Positions 45,690 through 53,938 of a stretch of DNA of 64,000 nucleotides are shown piece after piece. The first letter of the stretch is position 1. Every line of letters begins with the position of its first letter. Source of the DNA: Companilactobacillus zhachilii (GTDB taxonomy: Bacteria > Bacillota > Bacilli > Lactobacillales > Lactobacillaceae). The translations under genes and the position numbers were made by a program. The DNA is taken from positions 1,798,001-1,862,000 of the forward strand of contig NZ_CP031933.2 in NCBI RefSeq assembly GCF_003606365.2, written 5' to 3'. The notes under the pieces are model-generated. The model was not told the origin of the DNA. It ran no database searches and saw only the letters and a program-made list of their open reading frames with translations.

Positions 45690-45746
45690 CAAAAAGCTAG
45701 ATATTTTTCTGGATTTATACCAAGAAAAAATACCTAGCTTTTTTAT
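45690..45746 (+). terminator. Family C terminator hairpin C3 after MATE gene
   Basis: AAAAAGCTAGATATTTTTCT faces AGAAAAAATACCTAGCTTTTTT. The arms repeat the CTAGATAT motif of C1 and C2. Confidence 0.8.
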
Positions 45747-45774
45747 ATTCAATTCTATAATTTCTCACTCGTAT

Positions 45775-45800
45775 ATTCCGTCTCCAGATTCGGACAGTTC
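45775..45800 (+). repeat. Family A remnant (5' end only)
   Basis: ATTCCGTCTCCAGATTCGG plus ACAGTTC matches the first 26 bases of copy A10 with few changes. The rest of the element is absent. Confidence 0.5.
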
Positions 45801-45932
45801 TTTATTAACTCAAGAATAGATTGATTTTTCATAGCTTTTATTACCGTCTTGATAGGATTCTGGAACAACCATGCTATTAAAATATTTATCCATATCAGAA
45901 TAAATTCTTATCGGACTAATTTGAAGACAGAC

Positions 45933-46111
45933 ACTAGCCGGAAGGAGCAAAGAAATTAGGTCGCTGTGAAAGTGGCGTTATGGCTTTAGCCATTACACCA
46001 CGGGACGACTTTTGAAACTCGCGGTTTTTGCGAGGTTCAAAAGCGAGACGAAAGACCTTGGCTTTCGTCGGTCCCCATAGCGACCTAATTTCTTTGCTCC
46101 TGGAGGCGGCA
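45933..46111 (-). repeat. Family A structured repeat, copy A8
   Basis: Full minus-orientation copy. P2 stem GACGAAA/TTTCGTC; P4 changed to ATGGCT/AGCCAT where A7 has AGCACT/AGTGCT, so the pairing is kept. Its TGCCGCC end abuts the TAG stop of the esterase gene. Confidence 0.88.
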
Positions 46112-47152
46112 CTAATTCAAAACATTGGCACACTCATTAAGTGCATCCTCAACTGCCGGAATCTTATCGACATAATTGAGAAATGCATGTGCTAGACCAC
46201 CATAACGGATATACTTGGTTTCACATCCCGCCATACCAATCTTCTGAACGAAGGCTTCATCTTGTAAACGGAATGGATCGAATTCACCCGTCAAAACTAA
46301 TACATGTTTAAAGTTCAAGGGATCAGCGTAAAGTGGTGACAAAATTGGAGCAGTTAAATCCAATTTTTGATGGTCGGTGTAAAAGTCAGTCATAATCGTA
46401 TCGAGCGCTTTGAATTGGGTATAATTATTATGCAATGCTCGACGTTGACTTTCATTAATTGATATCGCCCGATCGTTCCAAAGTGAACCTTCATGGTCAG
46501 ATCCATGAACTACCGTTGGATAAAATAAAACATGTTGATAAACTTCACAAATTCCCATTGAATGACATAATTGACTGACGCTCAAAGCAATTGCTGCACC
46601 GGCAGAATCGCCTGATAAGGATAATTGTTGATACTGATCTTTTATAGCAACTACTACTGACAATACATCTTCAATTGCTGCTGGATAGGGATTTTCTGGG
46701 GCAATGCCATAATCGACACTATAAATTACTCCAGCAAATTTCGTGGCTAAAAGTTTTAAAAATGGTAAAGTATCTTCTGGTGAACCACCATAATATGCCC
46801 CACCGTGCAAATAAATTACGGCTTTAGTGGAATCTATGTTAGCCTTTTGATAAATTTTTAAATAACGAACATGTCTATTTAACGTGTCAGCATATTCATC
46901 ATCAACAGCTACATCAAAATATTCTCTTTGAGAAATATCGTCGTGGCTGTTACCGCCTCGCAATTGAGTTAAGTCATTTGGCAAACTAGGCTCATCAGAT
47001 AAACCTTTCAAATGATCATAAATTATTGGTTCATACGAATGGGTATCAATTCGGTCTTTAATTATCATTTGAACATTTTTTAAATTGGGAACATCAGTTG
47101 TTCCGATTTGACTTAAACGATTCAATTCTACGTTATAATCATTTTTAATCAT
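46112..47152 (-). CDS. Alpha/beta hydrolase, HSL-type carboxylesterase
   Basis: This 346-residue protein has the HSL oxyanion motif YLHGGAYYGGS, the nucleophile elbow LSGDSAGAAIAL and the catalytic His in GLAHAFLNY. It would hydrolyse short-chain esters in the cytosol. The ATG at 47152 is chosen because AAAGGATGGTG lies upstream; an ATG at 47164 sits one base from that SD. It is divergent from the ROK gene and its promoter carries the TATGTTTAAACATA palindrome. Confidence 0.87.
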   Translation of the reverse strand: MIKNDYNVELNRLSQIGTTDVPNLKNVQMIIKDRIDTHSYEPIIYDHLKGLSDEPSLPNDLTQLRGGNSHDDISQREYFDVAVDDEYADTLNRHVRYLKIYQKANIDSTKAVIYLHGGAYYGGSPEDTLPFLKLLATKFAGVIYSVDYGIAPENPYPAAIEDVLSVVVAIKDQYQQLSLSGDSAGAAIALSVSQLCHSMGICEVYQHVLFYPTVVHGSDHEGSLWNDRAISINESQRRALHNNYTQFKALDTIMTDFYTDHQKLDLTAPILSPLYADPLNFKHVLVLTGEFDPFRLQDEAFVQKIGMAGCETKYIRYGGLAHAFLNYVDKIPAVEDALNECANVLN

Positions 47153-47210
47153 AAGCGTCACCATCCTTTTTGGATATTAGACTAATCATCTATCTAAGTT
47201 CATTATGAAT

Positions 47211-47224
47211 TATGTTTAAACATA
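47211..47224. promoter_or_regulatory. Palindromic operator in the esterase-ROK divergent promoter
   Basis: TATGTTTAAACATA is a perfect 14-base palindrome between two divergent genes. Its first 12 bases recur at 41113-41124 upstream of GH65. Autoregulation by the ROK protein is inferred. Confidence 0.55.
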
Positions 47225-47288
47225 TTGTAAAGCAAAAACAAATAAATTTTTTTATCTATCTTGAAATATTCATTTGAGGAGGAACATT

Positions 47289-48266
47289 TTGAAAACAGAT
47301 ACCAGACTATCCGCCCGCCAACAAAATCTTCAAATCATTTTAAACTTGTTGGACGAAAATGATCAGCTATCAGCCAAAGAATTATCCAATCTGACTGGAC
47401 TTAGTATTGTCAGTATCAATAAATTGCTCGATATTTTGATTTCTAATACTGAAATTATTACGATTGATTACCTCAATACCCGCGGCCGTCGAGCTAAAAT
47501 CTATAAATTAAACTACACAGCTTATCACTTAGGCATCGTCCAATTAGTTGAAACTGGTGAAAATATTAAGTCTACTTATTTTTTAACTGACTTAAGTGGC
47601 AAAGTTCTTTTTAAGAAGTTCAATGACCGACCAATAACTTCAGTTGAACAATTAACTAAATTCATTAAACAACAAACACTTAACGATCAGCCTGCAAAAA
47701 TTATTATTGGTGTCCCAGGAGCCGAATTACAAGGTTATTTGCAGATTAGTGACATTGAATCACTCAAGGGAATTAATTTATCCCAAGCCATTGAAACAGC
47801 TACAAATATTAAGACGTTAGTTATTAATGACGCCAACGCTAGTACTTTCGGAGCTGCTACCGAGTTAAAAGAAAATCGCAATATTGCTGTTGGAATTTAT
47901 TTGCCAAACAACTTTGCTCCAGGTGTAGGCATCGTTATTAATAATCGTCTCATTAACGGTGCCGATGGACTTGCTGGTGAAATTGAATATAGTACCATCG
48001 ACAATCAATTACCCATTACCCAGCAAATAATTCAACATGTCCAAAATATTATTAGTTTTTTGGACCCTAATTTAATTATCGTCTATGCAGAAAAGCTCAA
48101 TCTGTCTAATCTACAAGTCGACCAAATTAAACAAACGATTCAAAGAAATTTACCGTTACATGAAAAATATCAAATCGATTTCGAGCGTAGCTTTGAACAA
48201 GATTATCGAATTGGACTCGCGATAATTGGGCGACATAACATTTTGAAGAATATTATCACCAATTGA
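47289..48266 (+). CDS. ROK family transcriptional regulator
   Basis: This 325-residue protein has an N-terminal winged helix (DENDQLSAKELSNLTGLSIVSINKLLDIL, residues about 20-50) and a ROK domain (INDANASTFGAATELKENRN, GVGIVINNRLINGADGLAGEIEY). The usual Cys zinc motif and some kinase residues are absent, so it is a regulator and not a kinase. TTG at 47289 follows GAGGAGGAAC; the TTG at 47274 lies within that SD. It probably senses a sugar and controls the esterase and perhaps GH65. Confidence 0.85.
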   Translation: MKTDTRLSARQQNLQIILNLLDENDQLSAKELSNLTGLSIVSINKLLDILISNTEIITIDYLNTRGRRAKIYKLNYTAYHLGIVQLVETGENIKSTYFLTDLSGKVLFKKFNDRPITSVEQLTKFIKQQTLNDQPAKIIIGVPGAELQGYLQISDIESLKGINLSQAIETATNIKTLVINDANASTFGAATELKENRNIAVGIYLPNNFAPGVGIVINNRLINGADGLAGEIEYSTIDNQLPITQQIIQHVQNIISFLDPNLIIVYAEKLNLSNLQVDQIKQTIQRNLPLHEKYQIDFERSFEQDYRIGLAIIGRHNILKNIITN

Positions 48267-48332
48267 AACCGCTTTACCAATTTGATACAATATCCCTAGC
48301 TTAATTAATTAAGTTAAAAAAGGGAGACTGCC

Positions 48333-49157
48333 ATGATTAAATTGATTGCTTTAGATATTGATCAAACATTATTAAACTCACAAAGTGAAATTACTGCCGA
48401 CACTAAAAATTCTTTACAAAAGGCGTTACAACAAGGTATCAAAATAGTTCTATGTTCTGGACGTCCCCTAGCCGGTGTCAGTCCCTATTTAAAAGAAATT
48501 GGCATCACAGGTGACGAACAATACGTCATAACTTACAATGGCGCCTTAGTAGAATCTGTCTCTGGAAAAATTTTATCGCGACAAACGTTAGATAACGCTG
48601 ATTACCGCCGTATCGTTAAATACGTGACTGAACATAACATGCAATATTATGTTTTAGGCGACGATAGCAAAGTCTATACATCTAATCACGATATTAATCG
48701 AATCGCAGTCGTTCAAGCTTGGGAAAACAGTGCTGGAATTTACGTCCGAACACCCGATGAATTACCCGCTGACTTTGAAATTCCTAAGGCCGCAATCGTT
48801 GGTGAAAAGGAAACTTTGGATAATTATGAAGAACCAGTAAAAAAAGAATTTGCTGATGATTATTATGTCGTCCGTGCTGCTGACAATTTCTTAGAATTAA
48901 TGCATAAAGATGTCAATAAAGGTAGCGGTCTAACTAAGTTAACAACGATATTAAATATCAAACCTGAAGAAGTCATGGTCTTTGGTGATGAACAAAATGA
49001 TTTACCGATGTTTGATTTCGCTGGAACTGCCATCTGCATGGGTAATGGTTCTGATCTTGCCAAAGCACACGCTGACTATGTAACAGATACCAACGACAAT
49101 GACGGCATTGCCAAAGCTTTGGACAAATTTATTTTTTTAGAAACTTATCAAAATTGA
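48333..49157 (+). CDS. Cof-type HAD-IIB phosphatase (YidA-like)
   Basis: This 274-residue HAD hydrolase has motif I LIALDIDQTLLNS (Asp8, Asp10), motif II LCSGRPLAG, and motifs III/IV near the C-terminus (LTKLTTILNIKPEEVMVFGDEQNDLPMFDFAG). It dephosphorylates sugar phosphates or nucleotide intermediates. SD AAGGGAG. A second HAD-IIB gene follows 68 bases on, probably in the same transcript. Confidence 0.9.
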   Translation: MIKLIALDIDQTLLNSQSEITADTKNSLQKALQQGIKIVLCSGRPLAGVSPYLKEIGITGDEQYVITYNGALVESVSGKILSRQTLDNADYRRIVKYVTEHNMQYYVLGDDSKVYTSNHDINRIAVVQAWENSAGIYVRTPDELPADFEIPKAAIVGEKETLDNYEEPVKKEFADDYYVVRAADNFLELMHKDVNKGSGLTKLTTILNIKPEEVMVFGDEQNDLPMFDFAGTAICMGNGSDLAKAHADYVTDTNDNDGIAKALDKFIFLETYQN

Positions 49158-49224
49158 TTGCTTTAAATGAATATTAATAGATAAAATCATCAATATAACG
49201 TATGAACTTTGAGAGGAATTTACT

Positions 49225-50019
49225 ATGACAATAAAGCTAGTTGCAACAGATATGGACGGTACTTTTTTAACTGATGACAAGCATTTCGATAAAGAACGCT
49301 TTAGTCATGTTTATGACTATATGACTAAAAATGGTATTACTTTTGTCTCTGCCAGTGGTAATCAATATTATCAATTAAAGGATTTCTTCAAAGACTTCCC
49401 TAAGACTCTTTTCGTTGCGGAAAATGGTGCTTTAGTTGGTAGTCATGACAAAATTTATAAGACCGATACTTTTTCTCACGATGTCGTTCAAAAGACTATC
49501 AAGGTTTTAAACAGTCTTGACGATGTTCAATCAATCGTCTGTGGTGAAAAGTCCGCTTATATTGCCAAAAATGTAACACCTGAATTTGCTAAAATGAGTA
49601 AATTTTATTTTCCTGAAATCACTAGTGTCGATAAACTAGAAGATGTGACTGACAATATTTTGAAATTCTCAATCAACTGTCCTCCTGATGAAACTGAAGC
49701 ATATATGGAAAAATTAGCCGATATGATTGGACCAACTGTCTCAGTCGTAACAAGCGGTCATGGCGATATCGACGTTATCAGAGCTGACGTAAACAAAGCA
49801 ACTGGTTTAGATTACTTATCCGATAAATTAAATATTGAACCAGAAGAAATGTGTGCTTTCGGTGACGGTGGTAACGACTTAGAAATGTTACGCTATGTTG
49901 GACATGGCGTGGCAATGAAAAATGCTTCCCCAATTGTTCATGAGACTGCTCCTTTTGAAACCGTTGATAATAATCAACAAGGGGTTATCCAACATTTGGA
50001 AGAATTATTTGAAATTTAA
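49225..50019 (+). CDS. Cof-type HAD-IIB phosphatase (YbjI/SupH-like)
   Basis: This 264-residue HAD hydrolase has VATDMDGTFLTDDK, FVSASGNQYYQLKDFF and CAFGDGGNDLEMLRYVGHGVAMKNA. It belongs to a different HAD-IIB branch from its neighbour (motif II SASGNQ instead of SGRP). Likely substrates are sugar phosphates. SD GAGAGG. The gene ends at repeat B4. Confidence 0.9.
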   Translation: MTIKLVATDMDGTFLTDDKHFDKERFSHVYDYMTKNGITFVSASGNQYYQLKDFFKDFPKTLFVAENGALVGSHDKIYKTDTFSHDVVQKTIKVLNSLDDVQSIVCGEKSAYIAKNVTPEFAKMSKFYFPEITSVDKLEDVTDNILKFSINCPPDETEAYMEKLADMIGPTVSVVTSGHGDIDVIRADVNKATGLDYLSDKLNIEPEEMCAFGDGGNDLEMLRYVGHGVAMKNASPIVHETAPFETVDNNQQGVIQHLEELFEI

Positions 50020-50027
50020 ATATCAAT

Positions 50028-50177
50028 AAAATCACTATTGTCTTTAAACATGCTACATAAACGTGGAACAAACCATAGCTTCTTCCGCTTAAAACAAAAG
50101 ACACCAGCAATCCCAAGTCGGATTACTGGTGTCTTTTGCCTTAACACTCGGAAACTGAATGTGTTTTGTCCCACTCT
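50028..50177 (+). repeat. Family B repeat, copy B4
   Basis: CATAAACGTGGAACAAACCATAGC, stem GACACCAGCAATCC/GGATTACTGGTGTC, and TGTGTTTTGTCCCACTCT match B2. Its right end falls on the restored stop codon (50178) of the AlkD-like gene, exactly as B2, B5 and B6 abut stops. Confidence 0.82.
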
Positions 50178-50887
50178 CTACAATAAAGAAGTTAATTTAT
50201 CCTTTTCTGCTTCAGTAGTATGTCGCAAAGATTTTATTCTACGAACAGTTAATTTAGCAACTTTCGATTTAGAATCTTCAGAAATTATTTGATATATTTT
50301 TCTTGGTCATACGGAAAAGCCGTGGAGAATAACCAGGCTTGTGCCATTTGGACATAATATTCTTCACTATTTATTGCCGAAGCTAATCTTAACATTTCAG
50401 CTCGATATTCATTGATATTATAAAACTTCAGTAGAAAGACTAATCCCGTTCGTTGTAACCAGAAATTATCACTTTGCAAATATTCTTTAACCTTATCCAA
50501 AAATTCTGGCAAAAATTTCTTTACTTGCTTAAAATGAACTACCATATCACAAATTGACCAAGCATTAACTTTTGCTAAATAAGCATCACAGTAAGTTTCA
50601 AATTCCAATAGCGATAATTTTAAATTACTAATAACAAAACCTTCAACAATGATAACTTCATAGTTCTCTGAGCCAACGACTTTCAAGAATTCTTGCGGAT
50701 TACCCTGGCTGATTTCTTTTCCAATCGACTTTAGTTGCCCCATAGAAATGCCTAAGAGGTCATATGTTGTTGGAACAATTTTTTGGGCTCGTGCCCGATA
50801 TTTTTCATCACTTAAACTATCTAATTCTACTAAAAATTTTTGATAATCAGTCTTAGACCAAGCCAAATTCTTTAAATCTAATAACAT
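50178..50887 (-). pseudogene. AlkD-like DNA alkylation repair HEAT-repeat protein, frameshifted near the C-terminus
   Basis: The open frame from 50887 (MLLDLKNLAWSKTDYQKFL) encodes helical repeats of the AlkD/DUF-HEAT type: GISMGQLKSIGKEISQGNP, NAWSICDMVVHFKQVKK, DNFWLQRTGLVFLL and EYYVQMAQAWLFSTAF. It stops early at 50285 (YIK). Adding one base to the five-T run at 50297-50301 continues as YQIISEDSKSKVAKLTVRRIKSLRHTT.. to a stop at 50178, giving 236 residues, the family's normal size. Such proteins excise alkylated bases or have lost that role. The shift is real decay or a miscalled homopolymer. Confidence 0.78.
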
Positions 50888-51033
50888 TGGTAATCATCGC
50901 CTTTTAAGATATTTAATCACATGTATTACTAGTTGATTTATTGACTACTACTTTGATTCTTTTTCAATTTTAACTGAAGATTGAAAAACACTTCAACCCA
51001 CAACTCTATAATTACCAGTAACATAAAATCGAC

Positions 51034-51067
51034 AAAAAAATCGTTGTGATTTCTCACAGCGACTTTT
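51034..51067 (-). terminator. Terminator after the acetyltransferase at 51070
   Basis: AAATCGTTGTGA / TCACAGCGACTTTT with a TTTC loop. It ends before the AlkD-like gene. Confidence 0.75.
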
Positions 51068-51069
51068 CC

Positions 51070-51678
51070 TTAATTTTCATAATAACGTTGCTTTTCTGCT
51101 TCCCAATACTTCTTATCTTCATCATTGATTTTACGTAAAACTCGACAAGGATTACCGACAGCAATCACATCATCAGGAATATCTTTAGTTACGATAGCGC
51201 CTGACCCGATAACAACATTATTACCAATTTTTACACCCGGATTAATTACCACATTGGCACCGATCCAAACGTTATCACCAATCGTAACTGGCTTACCATA
51301 TTCAAATGCTTCGTTGCGAATAACTGCATCGATCGGATGTCCTGCTGTATAAATACCCACTCGAGGCCCAAACAGCACATTATCGCCAATTGTTACGTTG
51401 GCAATGTCTAAAATAATACATTCATAATTAGCATAAAAATTATCACCCACAACGGTATTACAGCCATAGTCGGTATAAAATGGTGGCTCCAAGTAAACAC
51501 CTTTACCACTCTTTTTAAATAAATTCTTAATGATTCGTTGGCGCTCTTCAGGTTGATGTTCAGTTGTATGATTGAACTCTCGGACTAATTCCTTAGCCTT
51601 TTCAAAATCCTTACGTAACTCGGGATCATGAGCAATGTACAAATCTCCAGCTAACATCTTTTCTTTTTCCGTACGCAT
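51070..51678 (-). CDS. Sugar O-acetyltransferase, maltose acetyltransferase family (paralogue)
   Basis: This 202-residue protein has a Mac domain (MRTEKEKMLAGDLYIAHDPEL) and the hexapeptide beta-helix. The active-site His is in GIYTAGHPIDAVIRNEAFEYGKPV, and GSGAIVTKDIPDDVIAVGNPCRVLRKI is the C-terminus. It acetylates a sugar or galactoside with acetyl-CoA. It lies 11 bases downstream of the PduO gene and is probably co-transcribed with it, although the link in function is unclear. Confidence 0.9.
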   Translation of the reverse strand: MRTEKEKMLAGDLYIAHDPELRKDFEKAKELVREFNHTTEHQPEERQRIIKNLFKKSGKGVYLEPPFYTDYGCNTVVGDNFYANYECIILDIANVTIGDNVLFGPRVGIYTAGHPIDAVIRNEAFEYGKPVTIGDNVWIGANVVINPGVKIGNNVVIGSGAIVTKDIPDDVIAVGNPCRVLRKINDEDKKYWEAEKQRYYEN

Positions 51679-51689
51679 TAAAAAAGCTC

Positions 51690-52259
51690 CTATCTAAAGA
51701 CTGGTCTACTATTACGATATTGAATATCTTCAACACCATCAAGCACATTGCTATACCGAGCTGCGGCGAAGAAGTAGTCCGATAAACGATTGACGAATTT
51801 CAAAACAAAATCATTAATAGGTTCTTCTTGCATCAAGCCAACAATTTCACGTTCAGCCCGTCTAGTAACAGTTCGTGCCATATGCAAATTAGCCGCTGTC
51901 TTAGAGCCACCTGGCAAAATAAATTTTTGGATCTTAGGCGTCTTTTCAGTATATTCATCGATTTTTTTCTCTAACCAATCAACCGAACCATTGTCAGCTT
52001 TGAAAATAAATTCATGCTTTTTATCAGTTGGTGAGATGGCTAAATCTGTCCCACAATCGAATAAAAGTTGTTGGATTTCCTCAAGTTCATCTTTCAAAAT
52101 ACTTGTCTCATCAGATAGATTAGCAATCACGACCCCTACCAATGAATTCAATTCATCAATTGTTCCATAAGAATTGATTCGTGGAGCTGATTTATAAAGT
52201 ACATCATTTCCAATAATTCTTGTCTGACCTTTATCGCCAGTTCGTGTATAAATCTTCAT
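51690..52259 (-). CDS. pduO: Cob(I)yrinic acid a,c-diamide adenosyltransferase, PduO family
   Basis: This 189-residue protein has the PduO-type motifs KIYTRTGDKGQT (ATP site), YGTIDELNSLVG and ARTVTRRAEREIVGL, plus FVNRLSDYFFAAARY. It attaches the 5'-deoxyadenosyl group to cobalamin to give adenosylcobalamin in the cytosol. No B12-dependent enzyme lies in the window. The nearby ECF transporter with a DUF4430 protein could supply the cobamide. SD GAGGAG six bases before the ATG. Confidence 0.92.
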   Translation of the reverse strand: MKIYTRTGDKGQTRIIGNDVLYKSAPRINSYGTIDELNSLVGVVIANLSDETSILKDELEEIQQLLFDCGTDLAISPTDKKHEFIFKADNGSVDWLEKKIDEYTEKTPKIQKFILPGGSKTAANLHMARTVTRRAEREIVGLMQEEPINDFVLKFVNRLSDYFFAAARYSNVLDGVEDIQYRNSRPVFR

Positions 52260-52390
52260 TTTGAATACTCCTCATACAATATGTCTAGTAAAATCACGCT
52301 TTCACAACGTAAATTCATGGTGTTATGCAAAGTAGCTATGTATAATAATAGCATGTAAGCGTAGTCATGCAAATTTATGGAGGGAAGCTT

Positions 52391-53110
52391 ATGCAAGATA
52401 GTTTAACATTACAATTGGTCGGTGAGTTCATCGGAACCCTAGTTTTAATTTTATTGGGTGATGGTGTTGTTGCGGCCGTTAGTTTAAAGAAATCAAAAGC
52501 CGAGGGTGCTGGCTGGATTGCCATTGCTTTAGGTTGGGGATTAGCTGTTACTTTGGGTATTTATTGTTCTGCTTTTCTAAGTCCAGCACATTTGAATCCA
52601 GCTGTAACACTGGGTATGGCAATTGCCGGGGTCTTCCCTTGGTCATCAGTCATCCCTTACATTATTGCTCAAACATTAGGAGCAATCGTCGGTGCTATTA
52701 TCGTCTGGCTCAACTATTATCCACACTGGCAAGAAACTGATGATCCAGCAGCCATTTTAGGCGTTTTTGCGACTGGACCTGCCATTAGAAATTATTTCTT
52801 CAACTTTTTAAGTGAATTTATTGGTACATTTGTCCTTGTCTTTGCCTTATTAGCATTCACACGTGGTAAATTCACCTCAGGATTGAATCCAATTGTTGTT
52901 GGTCTCTTGATCACAGCTATCGGTTTCTCACTTGGTGGGACAACCGGTTATGCTATCAATCCAGCCCGGGACTTGGGACCAAGAATCGCTCATCAAATCT
53001 TACCAATTGCCAATAAAGGCGACTCTGACTGGTCATACAGTTGGGTACCAGTTTTAGGACCTTTAGCTGGTGGCGCAGTTGCCGCTTTTGCTTACTTATT
53101 GATTCCTTAA
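52391..53110 (+). CDS. glpF: Glycerol uptake facilitator / aquaglyceroporin (MIP family)
   Basis: This 239-residue MIP protein has both NPA-type boxes: SPAHLNPAVTLGMA and GYAINPARDLGPR. The Asp after the second box marks glycerol-conducting members. Six helices and two half-helices are expected. It would let glycerol and perhaps dihydroxyacetone enter, complementing the dhaKLM genes 6 kb away. I take the ATG at 52391, with GGAGGG upstream. Confidence 0.92.
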   Translation: MQDSLTLQLVGEFIGTLVLILLGDGVVAAVSLKKSKAEGAGWIAIALGWGLAVTLGIYCSAFLSPAHLNPAVTLGMAIAGVFPWSSVIPYIIAQTLGAIVGAIIVWLNYYPHWQETDDPAAILGVFATGPAIRNYFFNFLSEFIGTFVLVFALLAFTRGKFTSGLNPIVVGLLITAIGFSLGGTTGYAINPARDLGPRIAHQILPIANKGDSDWSYSWVPVLGPLAGGAVAAFAYLLIP

Positions 53111-53266
53111 AGAGTGTAAAACATGGTCAGCTTTCGAGCATTAAGGCAAATAAGACCCGTAATCCGATTTTGGATTGCGGGTCTTGTTTGTTTTAAGCGG
53201 AAAAAGCTATGTTTTGTTGCACGTTTATGCTGCATGTTTAAGGTAAAAACAGTTTTGTCGCACTCT
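53111..53266 (-). repeat. Family B repeat, copy B5
   Basis: Fills the gap between convergent glpF and the ECF S gene; it starts at glpF's stop and ends at the other stop codon (53267). Stem AGACCCGTAATCC / GGATTGCGGGTCT, with ends AGAGTG..AAAAC and GTTTTGTCGCACTCT. Confidence 0.88.
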
Positions 53267-53938
53267 CTACTCTTTGAATAAATCGTATTTAATCTTGTAA
53301 TTATTAAATAATTTTATCCATCGCTTACCAACAAATAGTAACAATACTGCCGTAAACAATGCGTGGACAAAATCAAAGTAAAAACTAGCCAGAATAGACG
53401 TTAAAATACTTTTGACCGTTATCGGATTAACAAAACCAATAATATAATAAATATCCATAATCCAACCTAAGATAAAACCACTAGCAAAGCCCCAGATAAC
53501 TAACAACCACGTGGGAACATTTTTATTCATCATCAATCCTGAAACTAAGCCAATTACACCTAAGCCAAACATCTGCCATGGGGTCCAGACACCTTGACCA
53601 AAATACATATTAGAAGTTAAGGCAATAATCGTCCCCATCAAAAAGCCAGTCTCCGGTCCACTGACAATGGCACCCATAATCAAAATAAATAACTCTGGCT
53701 TGACCGCTGGCAATCCTGCGAAGATAATTCGACCAACAACCGCCAAAGCACAAATAATGGCAATAAAGACAATTTCTCGCGAATTATGCTGGGACTTTTC
53801 AAAACGCCAAAAATATATTCCTAACGTTAAAATTAAAAATCCAAATGAAAATAATAAATAATTTTCACTAGCAAAAATGACCATCAATCCCAAAACAGCC
53901 ACTGCTAATACTAATAGCGAAACAGATTTACGATTCAA
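53267..53938 (-). CDS. ECF transporter substrate-binding (S) component, probably cobalamin-type
   Basis: This 223-residue membrane protein has two extra N-terminal helices and then a six-helix ECF S core: AVVGRIIFAGLPAVKPELFILIMGAIVSGPETGFLMGTI and NMYFGQGVWTPWQMFGLGVIGLVSGL. The GPExGFLxG and FGQGxWTPWQM motifs recall S proteins of the cobalamin (CbrT-like) group; that specificity is inferred. It is the last gene of a four-gene ECF operon and overlaps the ATPase gene by 11 bases. Confidence 0.75.
   Translation of the reverse strand: MNRKSVSLLVLAVAVLGLMVIFASENYLLFSFGFLILTLGIYFWRFEKSQHNSREIVFIAIICALAVVGRIIFAGLPAVKPELFILIMGAIVSGPETGFLMGTIIALTSNMYFGQGVWTPWQMFGLGVIGLVSGLMMNKNVPTWLLVIWGFASGFILGWIMDIYYIIGFVNPITVKSILTSILASFYFDFVHALFTAVLLLFVGKRWIKLFNNYKIKYDLFKE

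Noticed and set aside
51790..52170. 126-codon frame antisense to pduO
   Set aside because: The opposite strand encodes a complete PduO with all motifs; the antisense frame has no SD and no recognisable domain.
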